A DNA stretch of 64,000 bases from NCBI RefSeq assembly GCF_028293835.1, contig NZ_JAQGNX010000016.1, positions 1 to 64,000 of the forward strand. Reading direction: 5' to 3'. The notes under the pieces were generated by a model that was given only the letters and a program-made list of their open reading frames with translations, did no database searches and was not told the DNA's origin. Shown here piece after piece: positions 45,159 through 55,737 of the stretch. The stretch's first letter is position 1, and the number at the start of each line of letters is the position of its first letter. The DNA comes from Pseudomonas sp. (GTDB lineage: Bacteria > Pseudomonadota > Gammaproteobacteria > Pseudomonadales > Pseudomonadaceae). Position numbers and translations under genes: made by a program.

Positions 45159-45596
45159 ATGGAAAACCAACAAAAAGTTACACCTCAACCAAGTCGCTTC
45201 GTTACTACGCTGACGGTCCATAACGGCTTGGGTTTTTTGAGTGGGCAGTTACCACGCAAAGATGGCGAAATCCAATACAGAGGAAAAGTAGGTGCCGAGG
45301 TCGATCTAGAGTCGGCTTGCTGTGCGGCTCGCCTTTGCGCGCAGGCATGTGTGGACGCATTGGAGAGGGAGCTGGGCGGGAAGGATCGGATTGTTCGCAT
45401 CTTGAAAATAACCGGTTTCGTTGCTTCAGCCCCCGGGTTTAACGGCCAACCTCAAGTCATTGATGCCGCCTCACAACTCTTTATCGAGTTGCTGGGCCAA
45501 AAGGTTGGCGCCCATGCCCGAAGCGCGGTCGGTGTAGCGGAGCTTCCGCACAATGCCAGCGTTGAAATCGAACTTATAGCCGCCGTTCTCCCCTAG
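45159..45596 (+). CDS. RidA-family protein (second copy)
   Basis: A 145-residue RidA-like protein starting at ATG 45159 after CAGGAGACAAG. The fold segments are VHNGLGFLSGQLPRKDGEIQ, ACCAARLCAQACVDALERELGG, RIVRILKITGFVASAPGFNG, and the C-terminal HARSAVGVAELPHNASVEIE, the typical end with Arg and Glu of the active site. Closer to the YoaB/'RidA-like with SAVGV' subgroup than to the copy at 24.8 kb. Within the otn operon it could hydrolyse an imine formed from an amino-tetronate to the 2-oxo acid used by OtnI. Confidence 0.87.
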   Translation: MENQQKVTPQPSRFVTTLTVHNGLGFLSGQLPRKDGEIQYRGKVGAEVDLESACCAARLCAQACVDALERELGGKDRIVRILKITGFVASAPGFNGQPQVIDAASQLFIELLGQKVGAHARSAVGVAELPHNASVEIELIAAVLP

Positions 45597-45645
45597 CCGG
45601 GAGGTTGCGCAACACACCTGTCAGCAGAGCAATGGGAGAACATTA

Positions 45646-46551
45646 ATGAGCTATAGCGGCCAAGTATTAAACGATGTACCGGAATTTTCAGGCAGCGAGT
45701 TCAAGCACCGGATGGTAGAGGCGGCTGATGTTCGCTTTCACATCGTCGAAGCGGGCCAAGGCCCTACGGTAGTGCTTGTCGCGGGCTTCCCGCAAAGCTG
45801 TTACGCGTGGCGCCGCGTCATGCCGTTGTTGGCGAAGCACTTCAAAGTCATTGCCGTGGATTTGCCAGGGCAAGGGGATTCTGAAAAGCCCGCCAATGGC
45901 TACGACACCTTGACCACAAGTAAACGGCTTCAGGCGTTACTCGATACATTGGGTGAAGAGCGTTATGTCTACGTGGGTCATGACGTTGGCTCCTGGGTGG
46001 GGTATGCCCATGCCCATCAGTTTCAGCATAAATTACGTGGGGTTGCGTTGCTTGATGGCAATATTCCCGGCGTGACGTTGCAATCCACCTTGACCTTAGG
46101 GGCGGATAATTGGCGTAACTGGCACTTTCTCTTCAACCCGATCCCGGATCTCCCCGAGGCATTGCTGCAAGGGCGGGAGCGTATTTTGATCGAGTGGTTC
46201 TTCAGCCGAAAAACGGCTAATTCAACGGCCACTTTCAGCAAGGCCGATATCGACGAATACGAGCGCGTTTATCAAGGGTTGGGGGGTATGCGCGGCATGC
46301 TGGGTTATTACCGTGCCGTGCTGGAAGACATCGAGCAAAACAAGGCGTTGATGGGTCAGAAATTGAGCCTGCCCATCCTGGCGCTCGGGGGCGATGTCGG
46401 TAGCGCACCGGATCTCTTCGACCGTATGAAACCACTGGGTAACGATGTACGTGGCGGGGTAATAGCCAACAGTGGTCATTATATTCCTGAAGAGCAGCCT
46501 GAAGCGTTGGCCAAGGAGCTGATTGGTTTCATTAACAGTCTTCAACCCTAA
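45646..46551 (+). CDS. Alpha/beta hydrolase, haloalkane/epoxide-hydrolase type
   Basis: A 301-residue alpha/beta hydrolase. The oxyanion region is VVLVAGFPQSCYAWRRVMPL, the nucleophile elbow YVGHDVGSWVGYAHA with Asp (epoxide hydrolase / haloacetate dehalogenase type), and the base His in GVIANSGHYIPEEQPEAL. A cap domain of about 90 residues lies between. Reaction unknown; ester, lactone or epoxide opening upstream of the sugar-acid steps is possible. Starts 49 bases after ridA and ends 129 bases before otnC. Confidence 0.87.
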   Translation: MSYSGQVLNDVPEFSGSEFKHRMVEAADVRFHIVEAGQGPTVVLVAGFPQSCYAWRRVMPLLAKHFKVIAVDLPGQGDSEKPANGYDTLTTSKRLQALLDTLGEERYVYVGHDVGSWVGYAHAHQFQHKLRGVALLDGNIPGVTLQSTLTLGADNWRNWHFLFNPIPDLPEALLQGRERILIEWFFSRKTANSTATFSKADIDEYERVYQGLGGMRGMLGYYRAVLEDIEQNKALMGQKLSLPILALGGDVGSAPDLFDRMKPLGNDVRGGVIANSGHYIPEEQPEALAKELIGFINSLQP

Positions 46552-46680
46552 TCCTGCAAATAGGCGTGGCGGTCTAGGTCGAGACTGATATAACGCTCGG
46601 TTTGCCTGCCAGTAGCCGGTAACGACACAGGCGTCTTCACAGCCGGCTGCTTGGGCAGGTACGAGGACATCGAGGTCAAC

Positions 46681-47319
46681 GTGAATACTGAATGTGCCCT
46701 ACGAAAAGAAATTTGTACGATCGGCCAAAGTCTTTACGAGCGCGGTTACACGGTCGGCAGTGCGGGCAACATAAGCGTCCGGTTGGAGGATGGCTGGTTG
46801 ATCACCCCGACAGATGCCTGTCTCGGCCGGTTGAACCCCGACGATATTTCCAAAGTAAACAGTGAAGGTAGTTGGGTGTCGGGCTCTAAGCCTTCCAAGA
46901 CATTGGAGCTGCACCGCAAGATTTACGACAACAACCCAAATGCGAACAGTGTCATCCATACCCATTCCACCCATTTGGTGGCATTGACGCTTACCGGCGT
47001 CTGGAGTGAGGACACGATTCTTCCCCCTCTGACTCCCTATCAAGTGATGAAAGTTGGGCGCATTCCATTGATTCGCTATCGCCGGCCCGGGTCACCTGAT
47101 GTCGCCACCGAAGTTGCGTTATTTGCCAAATCCGTACGCGGGGTAATGCTAGAGCGGCTCGGTCCGGTTATTTGGGAAAGCTCGGTCTCACGGGCCAGCC
47201 TGGCGCTGGAAGAATTAGAAGAAACCGCGAAACTTTGGCTTCTGAGTTCTTCCAAACCGCCACCGCTCTCCAGTGCAAACCTGGAAGAATTGACGGCTAT
47301 TTTTGGCGCTGTCTGGTAG
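46681..47319 (+). CDS. Class II aldolase, OtnC-like (3-oxo-tetronate-4-phosphate decarboxylase), variant active site
   Basis: A 212-residue class II aldolase/adducin-fold protein from GTG 46681 (GAGG at 5 bases). GYTVGSAGNISVRLEDGWLI, ITPTDACLGRLNPDDISKV, SKTLELHRKIYDNNPNANSV and IHTHSTHLVAL are aligned with OtnC, including the catalytic Glu and the first two zinc His; the C-terminal ALEELEETAKL is a hallmark of OtnC. The third His of the ANHGPVV motif is absent: the segment reads LERLGPVIW. OtnC releases CO2 from 3-oxo-tetronate 4-phosphate to give DHAP. The changed ligand may mean altered metal binding or a new role; otherwise the context fits. A TTG at 46651 is the alternative start. Confidence 0.82.
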   Translation: MNTECALRKEICTIGQSLYERGYTVGSAGNISVRLEDGWLITPTDACLGRLNPDDISKVNSEGSWVSGSKPSKTLELHRKIYDNNPNANSVIHTHSTHLVALTLTGVWSEDTILPPLTPYQVMKVGRIPLIRYRRPGSPDVATEVALFAKSVRGVMLERLGPVIWESSVSRASLALEELEETAKLWLLSSSKPPPLSSANLEELTAIFGAVW

Positions 47320-47491
47320 CAGTCATTAATTCCCAAATGAGTGCAGCCATGCACTCGAAAAGAGCGTTTTAGTAACACTCAATCCAGTCGAACGACTGCG
47401 TCACGGGCCTAGGAGCTACAAGGGCCCACAGCCACAAGGCTTGCAAAAATTATTAGGTTGTTGGCATGGGAACTGCTTTGTCTAAACGTAA

Positions 47492-47508
47492 GTATACATA
47501 ACGTATAT
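47492..47508. promoter_or_regulatory. Candidate GntR operator 4 (ABC transporter operon)
   Basis: GTATAC-ATAAC-GTATAT with T-rich flank, one base from the ATATAC-N5-GTATAT consensus, in the gap between the otnC-like gene and the ABC binding-protein gene (start 47604). Same spacing as copies 2 and 3. Confidence 0.6.
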
Positions 47509-47603
47509 TTAAAGCTGCTCCCTGTGTTTCTACGTCACTGACAGGTCAACGTCGCAACAAATGCTGCGACAGGACCTGCTTCACTCAATCTGAGATCGAC
47601 AAC

Positions 47604-48428
47604 ATGAAAACGCTCACTTCACTACTTTTTACCTGTGTATCTCGCTGGCAAGCGGCGCCTAAGGCGCATCTGACAGGTCTTTTGCTAACGGGAATCCTGA
47701 GTGCATCGGCAGCCGTTCAGGCCGACGAAACGGTAACGCTAAAGGTGGCTGCCGATCCGAGTTCAATTCCATTTGCCTACATGGACCAGAAGTCTCACCG
47801 GATGGAAGGTTTTGACATGGACCTGATCCGTGCGCTGGGCGGTATAGCGGGTTATAAGGTTCAAATCCTGCCGTTGGATTTCGCTGGCATTATTCCCGCA
47901 TTGCAGAGCGGAAACATCGACGCAGCAGCGTCCAGTGTCACCATCACCGACGCTCGAAAAAAGGTGATTGATTTCTCGTCTCCTTACTATGACTCAGGGC
48001 TTCAGATTCTGGTCAGGGACAGTGACAAAAGTATCAATACGATTGATGACCTGAAAGGGAAAACCGTGGCCGCACTCACCGGGACGACAGGCTATAACTT
48101 TACGCTACAGGCCTTGGGCAGTACGGTGAAATTGGTTCCTTATTCCACCAGTGCAACCGCTTTTCTCGCATTGGTTTCCGGCAGTGTCGATGCAGTGATC
48201 AGCGATCAACCCGTGGTTGCCAATTACGCACAGAACGCGGGTAAAGGGCGAGCCAAAGTAGTCGGCCCGCTTTACCACGGCGAGCAGTTTGGGATCGCTT
48301 TCGCCAAGGGCAGCAAGTGGGTTGAACCCACCAACAAAGCCCTGGAGCAGCTTAAAGCTGATGGCACCTACGCAACGCTTTACACAAAATGGTTCGGTAA
48401 CGCTCGACAGAATACACCCGCCCAATAA
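47604..48428 (+). CDS. ABC transporter substrate-binding protein, polar amino-acid type
   Basis: A 274-residue periplasmic binding protein of the GlnH/HisJ family. A long leader (hydrophobic LTGLLLTGILSASAAVQA, cleavage after VQA near residue 41) precedes the mature domain: KVAADPSSIPFAYMD, MEGFDMDLIRALGGIAGYKV, IDAAASSVTITDARKKVIDF, DLKGKTVAALTGTTGYNF and a C-terminal LKADGTYATLYTKWF. First gene of a binding protein-permease-ATPase set. It predicts import of an amino-acid-like compound, which fits the nitrogen-handling enzymes of the operon upstream. The palindrome at 47492 lies before it. Confidence 0.92.
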   Translation: MKTLTSLLFTCVSRWQAAPKAHLTGLLLTGILSASAAVQADETVTLKVAADPSSIPFAYMDQKSHRMEGFDMDLIRALGGIAGYKVQILPLDFAGIIPALQSGNIDAAASSVTITDARKKVIDFSSPYYDSGLQILVRDSDKSINTIDDLKGKTVAALTGTTGYNFTLQALGSTVKLVPYSTSATAFLALVSGSVDAVISDQPVVANYAQNAGKGRAKVVGPLYHGEQFGIAFAKGSKWVEPTNKALEQLKADGTYATLYTKWFGNARQNTPAQ

Positions 48429-48489
48429 TAAGATTTGCCAATGCAGTTCTGCCTTGGCAGCACTGCCTTGAAGTAAAGTAGAGGTCACC

Positions 48490-49161
48490 ATGAACTTTCA
48501 GTTTGACTGGCACGCCGCGCTCGATTGTATTCCCTCACTATTGAGCGGACTTCCACTGACGTTATTAATCTCGGTGGTGGGTGTATTGATTGGGATGTTT
48601 CTGGGCGTAGCATTTGGCATGCTGCGTTTGGCCCCCCAATGGTATTTACGAATGGTGGCGGTTGTATACATCGAGGTCTTTCGTGGCACACCGGTGCTGG
48701 TACAGGTCTTATTCATATTCTATGGCCTGCCATCGATCATCGGTTTCCCCCTCGACCCACTGACCGCTGCAATTGCAGCAATCGCGGTTAACTCTGGCGC
48801 TTACATCTCAGAGGTCGTGCGTGGCGGCGTCAGCTCCATCGACAAAGGTCAACAAGAGGCGGGGCTGTCTTTAGGGTTGGGTCCAGTGCAGACGTTCGCT
48901 CAGATTATCTGGCCGCAAGCGCTTAAACGCATGGCCCCGGCGCTGGGAAACCAGGCGATCACCAGTATCAAGGACACCTCACTATTTTCCGTAATAGGCA
49001 TCGGCGAACTGGTTCGACAAGGGCAAATCTACATCGCTGCAACCTTCAATGCCCTTGAGGTGTACTTGGTGATCGGTCTGTTTTATTTGGCCCTGACGCT
49101 CAGTCTGTCGGTTTTGATTCATCTCTATGAAAGAAGTCAGCTAATGGGACGGTCACGCTAA
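48490..49161 (+). CDS. ABC transporter permease, polar amino-acid type
   Basis: A 223-residue inner-membrane permease of the GlnP/HisM family with about five segments ([21 protein letters not shown] first). The ATPase-contact loop reads [20 protein letters not shown] followed by [12 protein letters not shown]. Only one permease gene is present, so it probably acts as a homodimer. Its stop overlaps the ATPase start (TAATG). Confidence 0.93.
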   Translation: MNFQFDWHAALDCIPSLLSGLPLTLLISVVGVLIGMFLGVAFGMLRLAPQWYLRMVAVVYIEVFRGTPVLVQVLFIFYGLPSIIGFPLDPLTAAIAAIAVNSGAYISEVVRGGVSSIDKGQQEAGLSLGLGPVQTFAQIIWPQALKRMAPALGNQAITSIKDTSLFSVIGIGELVRQGQIYIAATFNALEVYLVIGLFYLALTLSLSVLIHLYERSQLMGRSR

Positions 49162-49919
49162 TGGTCAGTTCTGAAAGCATCGTCAAAATCACCAACCTGC
49201 AGAAGCATTATGGTGATATCCATGTGTTGAAAGGCATCGACCTGGAAGTCAAACAAGGCGAAGTTCTGGTTGTCCTGGGCGGAAGTGGCTCGGGGAAATC
49301 CACGCTCATTCGTTGTATCAATGGCCTTGAAACTTACACAGACGGTTCGATTATCGTCGATCAACACTTGCTTCCTCCAAAGCGCCCGTCATTGCGACTG
49401 CTCAAAGAGGTCCGCAAAGAAGCGGGTATGGTGTTCCAGCAATTTAACCTGTTCCCCCATAAAACAATACTTGAAAATATTACACTGGCTCCGCGGATGG
49501 TCCGTGGAAAATCACGTGACGAGTGTAACAAGCAGGCGATGGAACTGCTGGCGCGTGTGCGTATCGCTGAACATGCGCACAAATACCCAGGGCAACTCTC
49601 CGGTGGTCAGCAGCAGCGAGTGGCCATCGCGCGGGCTTTGGCGATGGAACCCAAGCTGATGCTTTTTGACGAACCCACTTCATCGCTTGATCCGGAAATG
49701 GTGAGTGAGGTGCTGGACGTCATGCGTGAGTTAGCCCGTTCCGGCATGACCATGATTATCGTGACCCATGAGATGGGATTTGCCCGCGAAGTAGCAGACC
49801 GTGCCATTTTCATTCATCAAGGCCGGATACTGGAGCAGGGGGTTCCGAAAGAACTATTTGAAAATCCGGTTAATGAACCCGCACGAGCATTCTTTTCCAG
49901 CGTGCTAAAGCAAAACTGA
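49161..49919 (+). CDS. ABC transporter ATP-binding protein, polar amino-acid type
   Basis: A 252-residue ABC ATPase of the GlnQ/HisP family. Walker [11 protein letters not shown]-loop [18 protein letters not shown], signature LSGGQQQR, Walker [13 protein letters not shown] and the switch His in [14 protein letters not shown] are intact, with the family end [17 protein letters not shown]. Coupled to the permease. A strong terminator follows, separating it from the glycolysis genes or attenuating read-through into them. Confidence 0.95.
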   Translation: MVSSESIVKITNLQKHYGDIHVLKGIDLEVKQGEVLVVLGGSGSGKSTLIRCINGLETYTDGSIIVDQHLLPPKRPSLRLLKEVRKEAGMVFQQFNLFPHKTILENITLAPRMVRGKSRDECNKQAMELLARVRIAEHAHKYPGQLSGGQQQRVAIARALAMEPKLMLFDEPTSSLDPEMVSEVLDVMRELARSGMTMIIVTHEMGFAREVADRAIFIHQGRILEQGVPKELFENPVNEPARAFFSSVLKQN

Positions 49920-49989
49920 GTCGTGTGGGAGAAGTAAGGCCATTCGCGTGCCGAATGACCGAGTTAAGTATTGAATACAGCACATCAGG

Positions 49990-50041
49990 CCGTCAGGACA
50001 TTCCAAGTTTAATGGAAGGCTCGTGGTCGCCTGACGGTTTT
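49990..50041 (+). terminator. Intrinsic terminator after the ABC operon
   Basis: CCGTCAGG (49990-49997) pairs with CCTGACGG (50030-50037), followed by TTTTC. The loop has its own small stem (TTCCA / TGGAA). The pyk gene begins about 75 bases further. Confidence 0.7.
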
Positions 50042-50116
50042 CATTGACTCTAAAAATAACAGCTTCTTTTTTGCAGTTTTAACTTCACTACCTGGTTGGC
50101 TGAGGAATTATATTTT

Positions 50117-51565
50117 ATGCAACGCAGAACTAAAATCGTGGCCACACTCGGGCCAGCGACAGAGTCATTCGATGCTATCGAAGGGTTGATCAAGGCGGGC
50201 GTTGATGTGGTGCGCTTGAATTTCTCCCATGGCAGTGCTGCCGAACACAGGGCCCGCGCAAGGCTTGTTCGCGAACTCGCGGCCAGGCACGGACGGTTTG
50301 TAGCAGTGCTTGCAGATTTACAGGGGCCCAAGATCCGAATCGCACGCTTTGTTGCGGGGAAAGTGATCCTTGAAAAAGGCCAAACGTTCATTCTTAACGC
50401 ATCACTTGATAAAAACCATGGCGACGAACATCAAGTAGGTATTGATTACGAAGCCCTGATTATCGACAGTCGTCGAGACGACATTCTGCTGCTTGATGAT
50501 GGAAGAATAGAACTCAAGGTGTTGGAAGTTGAATCGACTCGACTGATATGCCAGGTGCTGGTGGGAGGACCACTTTCCAATAATAAGGGTATTAATCGCA
50601 AGGGCGGCGGCCTGTCGGCATCTGCCCTGACCGAAAAGGATTATATCGATATACAGACTGCGGCAGACATGGAGGTTGACTATCTGGCGGTGTCGTTTCC
50701 ACGTGACGCCGCCGATATGCACTTGGCCAGACGTTTGCTGCAAGAAGCGGGCGGATCAGCCGGTTTGATTGCGAAAATTGAGAGAGCGGAAACTGTCGCC
50801 GACGTCAAAGTGCTTGATGCGATCATCGAGGCTTCGGATGCTGTAATGGTCGCACGGGGTGACTTGGGCGTTGAGATAGGTGATGCGGAACTGGTCGCCG
50901 TGCAGAAGCTGATCATTGATCGTGCACGTGCCCTGAACCGGGTCGTTATTACCGCAACTCAAATGATGGAGTCGATGATCACTCAGTCGATGCCGACTCG
51001 GGCTGAAGTGTTCGATGTCGCCAATGCCGTGCTGGACGGTACTGATGCGGTGATGTTGTCAGCGGAAACCGCTGCAGGCTGCTATCCGATTGAAACGGTC
51101 GAGGCGATGCACCGCATTATTATTGGGGCGGAAAAACATCCTCAGTCCCATCAGTCCAAGCATCGCGTGGATCAGGTGTTTCATAAGATCGACGAGTCGG
51201 TTGCCATGTCTGCCATGTATGCGGCTAATCATCTTCACGGCGTCAAGGCGATTATCTGCATGACTGAAAGTGGTGATACGCCTCGACTCATGTCCCGCAT
51301 TCGCTCGCACCTTCCCATCTTTGCGTTTTCCCGAAACGTGGCCACGCAAAATCGAGTCACGCTGTTTCGAGGCGTCACCACCATCCCGTTCGACAGTGAC
51401 GATTACAGGCCGGAGCACGTGAATGAACACGCAGTCGCTGAACTAGTTAGGCGAGGCGTCGTTCACCCTGGGGATAACGTGCTGATCACTAAGGGTGATC
51501 ACGCCAACGCACAAGGTGGTACTAACTCCTTGCGTGTGGTGTGTGTCGGCGAAACTATCTGTTGA
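50117..51565 (+). CDS. pyk: Pyruvate kinase
   Basis: A 482-residue pyruvate kinase, which makes pyruvate and ATP from phosphoenolpyruvate. Start [43 protein letters not shown] (barrel start with phosphate contacts), [10 protein letters not shown] (catalytic Lys region), [13 protein letters not shown] (metal and substrate), [10 protein letters not shown] and LSAETAAG are all present, so it looks active. A normal bacterial length. ATG 50117 follows GAGGA; the upstream codons are outside. The first of four glycolysis genes in a row, an unusual cluster for Pseudomonas, where these genes are scattered. Likely a paralogue dedicated to the otn pathway. Confidence 0.95.
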   Translation: MQRRTKIVATLGPATESFDAIEGLIKAGVDVVRLNFSHGSAAEHRARARLVRELAARHGRFVAVLADLQGPKIRIARFVAGKVILEKGQTFILNASLDKNHGDEHQVGIDYEALIIDSRRDDILLLDDGRIELKVLEVESTRLICQVLVGGPLSNNKGINRKGGGLSASALTEKDYIDIQTAADMEVDYLAVSFPRDAADMHLARRLLQEAGGSAGLIAKIERAETVADVKVLDAIIEASDAVMVARGDLGVEIGDAELVAVQKLIIDRARALNRVVITATQMMESMITQSMPTRAEVFDVANAVLDGTDAVMLSAETAAGCYPIETVEAMHRIIIGAEKHPQSHQSKHRVDQVFHKIDESVAMSAMYAANHLHGVKAIICMTESGDTPRLMSRIRSHLPIFAFSRNVATQNRVTLFRGVTTIPFDSDDYRPEHVNEHAVAELVRRGVVHPGDNVLITKGDHANAQGGTNSLRVVCVGETIC

Positions 51566-51616
51566 AACAACAGTTGCCGGCAATTCAAACCGACGATGTT
51601 CAGGTTATTGAAGTAG

Positions 51617-52927
<1,311 letters not shown>

Positions 52928-52930
52928 CTC

Positions 52931-53701
52931 ATGGCGAAGCGCTTGACACACAACACCTTGATAATCGGCAACTGGAAAATGAATGGCGACACCGCGCGGA
53001 ACGAGGTCCTGCTGAGTGAGTTGCTTCCGGCTCTTTCTAATCTCAAAGGGGTAGACGTTGTCGTCTGCCCACCTTTGCCATATCTGAGCCAGGTTGTACA
53101 TTTGCTGGCTCCGTCGAACGTTGTATTAGGTGCGCAGAATCTCAACCATCAGACCGCAGGTGCCCATACCGGCGAAACCAGTGCCGGTATGTTGGTGGAT
53201 CTTGGTTGTCATTACGTTCTGGTCGGACACTCCGAACGCCGTGCTTTTCATGGCGAGCATGACGAATGGGTCGCTGCAAAGTTTGCCGCAGCATTGGGCG
53301 CGGGGATGGTTCCAGTGCTGTGCGTCGGCGAGACATTTGCACAGCGTCAGGTACATGAAACCGAGTCGGTGGTCACGTCCCAACTCAATGCCGTTTTGCA
53401 ACGGGTAGGAATCGATCAATTGTGCCGAGGGGTCATTGCTTATGAGCCTGTCTGGGCAATCGGTACCGGTGAAACAGCTAGCCCGGAGCAGGCGCAAGCA
53501 GTGCATCAACATATCCGCCAATGGCTGACCCTGCAGAATGCGAAGCAGGCTGCCGATTGCCGGATTTTATATGGGGGCAGTGTCAACGCCAGGAACGCGG
53601 AAAAACTGTTCAGTCAACCTGATATCGATGGTGGCCTGATCGGTGGGGCCTCCCTTGACGCGACGTCGTTCATTGCCGTCTGCGTTGCGGCGCAACGCTA
53701 G
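52931..53701 (+). CDS. tpiA: Triosephosphate isomerase
   Basis: A 256-residue TIM interconverting DHAP and glyceraldehyde-3-phosphate. The catalytic residues are seen: Lys and Asn in IIGNWKMNG, His in VLVGHSERR, Glu in AYEPVWAIGTG, with the phosphate loops LYGGSVNARNAEKL and GGLIGGASLD. Starts 3 bases after the eno stop, so tightly coupled. It is the direct consumer of the DHAP that an OtnC reaction would release. Confidence 0.96.
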   Translation: MAKRLTHNTLIIGNWKMNGDTARNEVLLSELLPALSNLKGVDVVVCPPLPYLSQVVHLLAPSNVVLGAQNLNHQTAGAHTGETSAGMLVDLGCHYVLVGHSERRAFHGEHDEWVAAKFAAALGAGMVPVLCVGETFAQRQVHETESVVTSQLNAVLQRVGIDQLCRGVIAYEPVWAIGTGETASPEQAQAVHQHIRQWLTLQNAKQAADCRILYGGSVNARNAEKLFSQPDIDGGLIGGASLDATSFIAVCVAAQR

Positions 53702-53807
53702 ATCAACACCGGGCGTCAGGCCCTGACATTATTGGCACGAACTCATTGGCAAGGGGTGCTGGCTATCGTCCGGCAACCCGCCAAGTCATGCTCAAAAGGT
53801 ACTCGTT

Positions 53808-55433
53808 ATGAGCTTCAATGATCGTTTGAACACGCTGTTCCCCGCTCTCGAAGAAATCCCTGCGCATTATCATCCAGGTCCTGCAATAGAACAGCGTGAG
53901 TATCTCGTCAACGGGGAGTTTCATCTGTGGCAAGGTCCTTTGGCCGCGGTCCGTAGTCCCGTTTGCCTGAAGCAAAGTGGCGGTTACGAGCGGGTCATTT
54001 TGGGAAGCACACCGCTGATGGATGCCAAGGCATCAATGACGGCGTTGGATGCAGCAGTAGGGGCTTATGATCGTGGTCAGGGCGCCTGGCCGATGATGCG
54101 TGTGGCTGAGCGTATTGGCCACGTCGAGGCTTTTCTCAGCCTCATGCGTAAACAACGTGACGCAGTGGTAAAACTATTGATGTGGGAGATTGGCAAAAAT
54201 CTACAAGACTCACAGAAAGAGTTTGATCGTACCTGTGACTATATTGTCGACACCGTTAATGCTCTAAAAGAACTGGACAGACGTTCCAGCCGTTTTGAAC
54301 TGGAGCAAGACACCTTGGGGCAAATTCGCCGCGTTCCCCTTGGCGTGACGCTTTGCATGGGGCCTTACAACTATCCGCTCAACGAGACCTTCACTACGTT
54401 AATCCCGGCGCTGATAATGGGAAACACCGTTGTGTTCAAGCCCGCCAAGTTCGGAGTGTTGCTTATTCGGCCGCTGCTTGAAGCGTTTCGTGACAGCTTC
54501 CCGGCTGGCGTCATCAATATCATCTACGGTAGCGGCCGAGACACGGTCAGCGCATTAATGGCCAGTGGCAAGATTGATGTCTTCGCCTTCATCGGTACCA
54601 ACAAGGCCGCCAGTGATCTCAAAAAACTCCACCCTAAGCCTCATCGCCTTCGTGCCGTGCTAGGTTTGGATGCGAAGAATCCCGGTATCATCCTGCCAGA
54701 TGTCGATCTGGATAACGCTGTTTCCGAGGCCGTTACCGGTTCGCTTTCCTTCAATGGGCAACGCTGTACCGCATTGAAAATTCTGTTTGTACACGAGGCC
54801 GTCGTCGCTGCTTTTCTGGAAAAATTTCAGCAGAAACTTAGCCTGCTAAAACCGGGCATGCCATGGGAACCTGGCGTAGCGTTGACCCCTTTGCCTGAGC
54901 CCGGCAAGACAGACTTCCTCACAGGTCTGGTAGCAGACGCCATTAGTAAGGGCGCCAAGGTAGTCAATGCCGGTGGGGGTGAAGTCTGCGAAACGTTTTT
55001 CTCTCCAGCGGTGCTATACCCGGTTACCGCTGACATGCGGGTTTACCACGAGGAGCAGTTTGGGCCTGTAGTACCGGTGGTGGTTTACCGGGAACTGGAA
55101 ACCGTCATCAACTACGTCCTCGACTCCGATTTCGGTCAGCAGCTGAGTATCTTCGGGAGTGACCCTGCGCAGGTTGGGCGTTTGGTCGATGCGTTCGCCA
55201 ATCAGGTGGGACGTATCAACATCAATGCACAATGCCAGCGCGGTCCCGATAGTTTCCCTTTCAATGGCCGTAAAAACTCCGCCGAAGGTACGTTATCGGT
55301 CGATGACGCCTTGCGGGTGTTCTCCATTCGAACGCTGGTTGCCACCAAATTCCAGGAAAGCAACAAAGAACTGGTCAGTAACATCATCCGTAATCGTCAG
55401 TCGAGTTTCTTGACCACCGACTACATCTTTTAA
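53808..55433 (+). CDS. gapN: NADP-dependent glyceraldehyde-3-phosphate dehydrogenase, non-phosphorylating (GapN)
   Basis: A 541-residue ALDH-superfamily enzyme. MGPYNYPLNETFTTLIPALI supplies the substrate Asn and the cofactor start, FKPAKFGVLL the cofactor Lys, FAFIGTNKAASDL the Gly/Ser loop, and NGQRCTALKILF the catalytic Cys; VYHEEQFGPVVPVVV is the closing family block. The usual ELGGK general-base motif is not clear; the aligned segment reads LGLDAKNPGI. GapN oxidises glyceraldehyde-3-phosphate straight to 3-phosphoglycerate with NADPH gain. Long N-terminal extension is typical of this clade. Last gene of the pyk-eno-tpiA-gapN set. Confidence 0.9.
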   Translation: MSFNDRLNTLFPALEEIPAHYHPGPAIEQREYLVNGEFHLWQGPLAAVRSPVCLKQSGGYERVILGSTPLMDAKASMTALDAAVGAYDRGQGAWPMMRVAERIGHVEAFLSLMRKQRDAVVKLLMWEIGKNLQDSQKEFDRTCDYIVDTVNALKELDRRSSRFELEQDTLGQIRRVPLGVTLCMGPYNYPLNETFTTLIPALIMGNTVVFKPAKFGVLLIRPLLEAFRDSFPAGVINIIYGSGRDTVSALMASGKIDVFAFIGTNKAASDLKKLHPKPHRLRAVLGLDAKNPGIILPDVDLDNAVSEAVTGSLSFNGQRCTALKILFVHEAVVAAFLEKFQQKLSLLKPGMPWEPGVALTPLPEPGKTDFLTGLVADAISKGAKVVNAGGGEVCETFFSPAVLYPVTADMRVYHEEQFGPVVPVVVYRELETVINYVLDSDFGQQLSIFGSDPAQVGRLVDAFANQVGRININAQCQRGPDSFPFNGRKNSAEGTLSVDDALRVFSIRTLVATKFQESNKELVSNIIRNRQSSFLTTDYIF

Positions 55434-55737
55434 GCAGGCATTGACTGCCCGTTGTTTGATGGTTCGATGTTGCAAAGGCTGAATTTGAAGTGTTATGCGA
55501 AAAGTTCGCTATCAATCGACGCGGCCTGAACCAAATCAAACAGCGAATAAATCGAATCGACGATGTAGAGGGTCATGGCACTGAGAAGCACAACGTTAAT
55601 GGCGTGGAAGATCATGGTCGTAGGTTCCGGGTAGGTTTGGATGGCGCCATTGTTGCCGGAGCGACTACAAACCAGAAGGCATCTACGTTTATGGTGTTCA
55701 TCGATGGGAATGATGGGGGATGCGTGATCTTCGAGCG
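55434..55737. other. Gap between gapN and the AraC gene (304 bases)
   Basis: No secure gene. A minus-strand frame at 55493-55615 codes for a 40-residue hydrophobic peptide (MIFHAINVVLLSAMTLYIVD), listed separately at low confidence. No strong terminator after gapN; only a weak GCAGGCATTGACTGCC element just past the stop. Confidence 0.4.
55493..55615 (-). CDS. Possible small membrane protein (40 aa)
   Basis: From ATG 55615 the frame reads MIFHAINVVLLSAMTLYIVD and continues as a single hydrophobic helix with a polar tail (SIYSLFDLVQAAS, DSELFA). A weak GGAA is about 10 bases before. The hydrophobic run with Asp-Ser after it is protein-like, and it sits just beyond the AraC stop on the same strand. 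Evidence is thin; it may be a fragment or chance frame. Confidence 0.2.
   Translation of the reverse strand: MIFHAINVVLLSAMTLYIVDSIYSLFDLVQAASIDSELFA

Noticed and set aside
50042-50116. Search for a fifth GntR palindrome before pyk
   Set aside because: No ATATAC-N5-GTATAT-like sequence is present in this gap.
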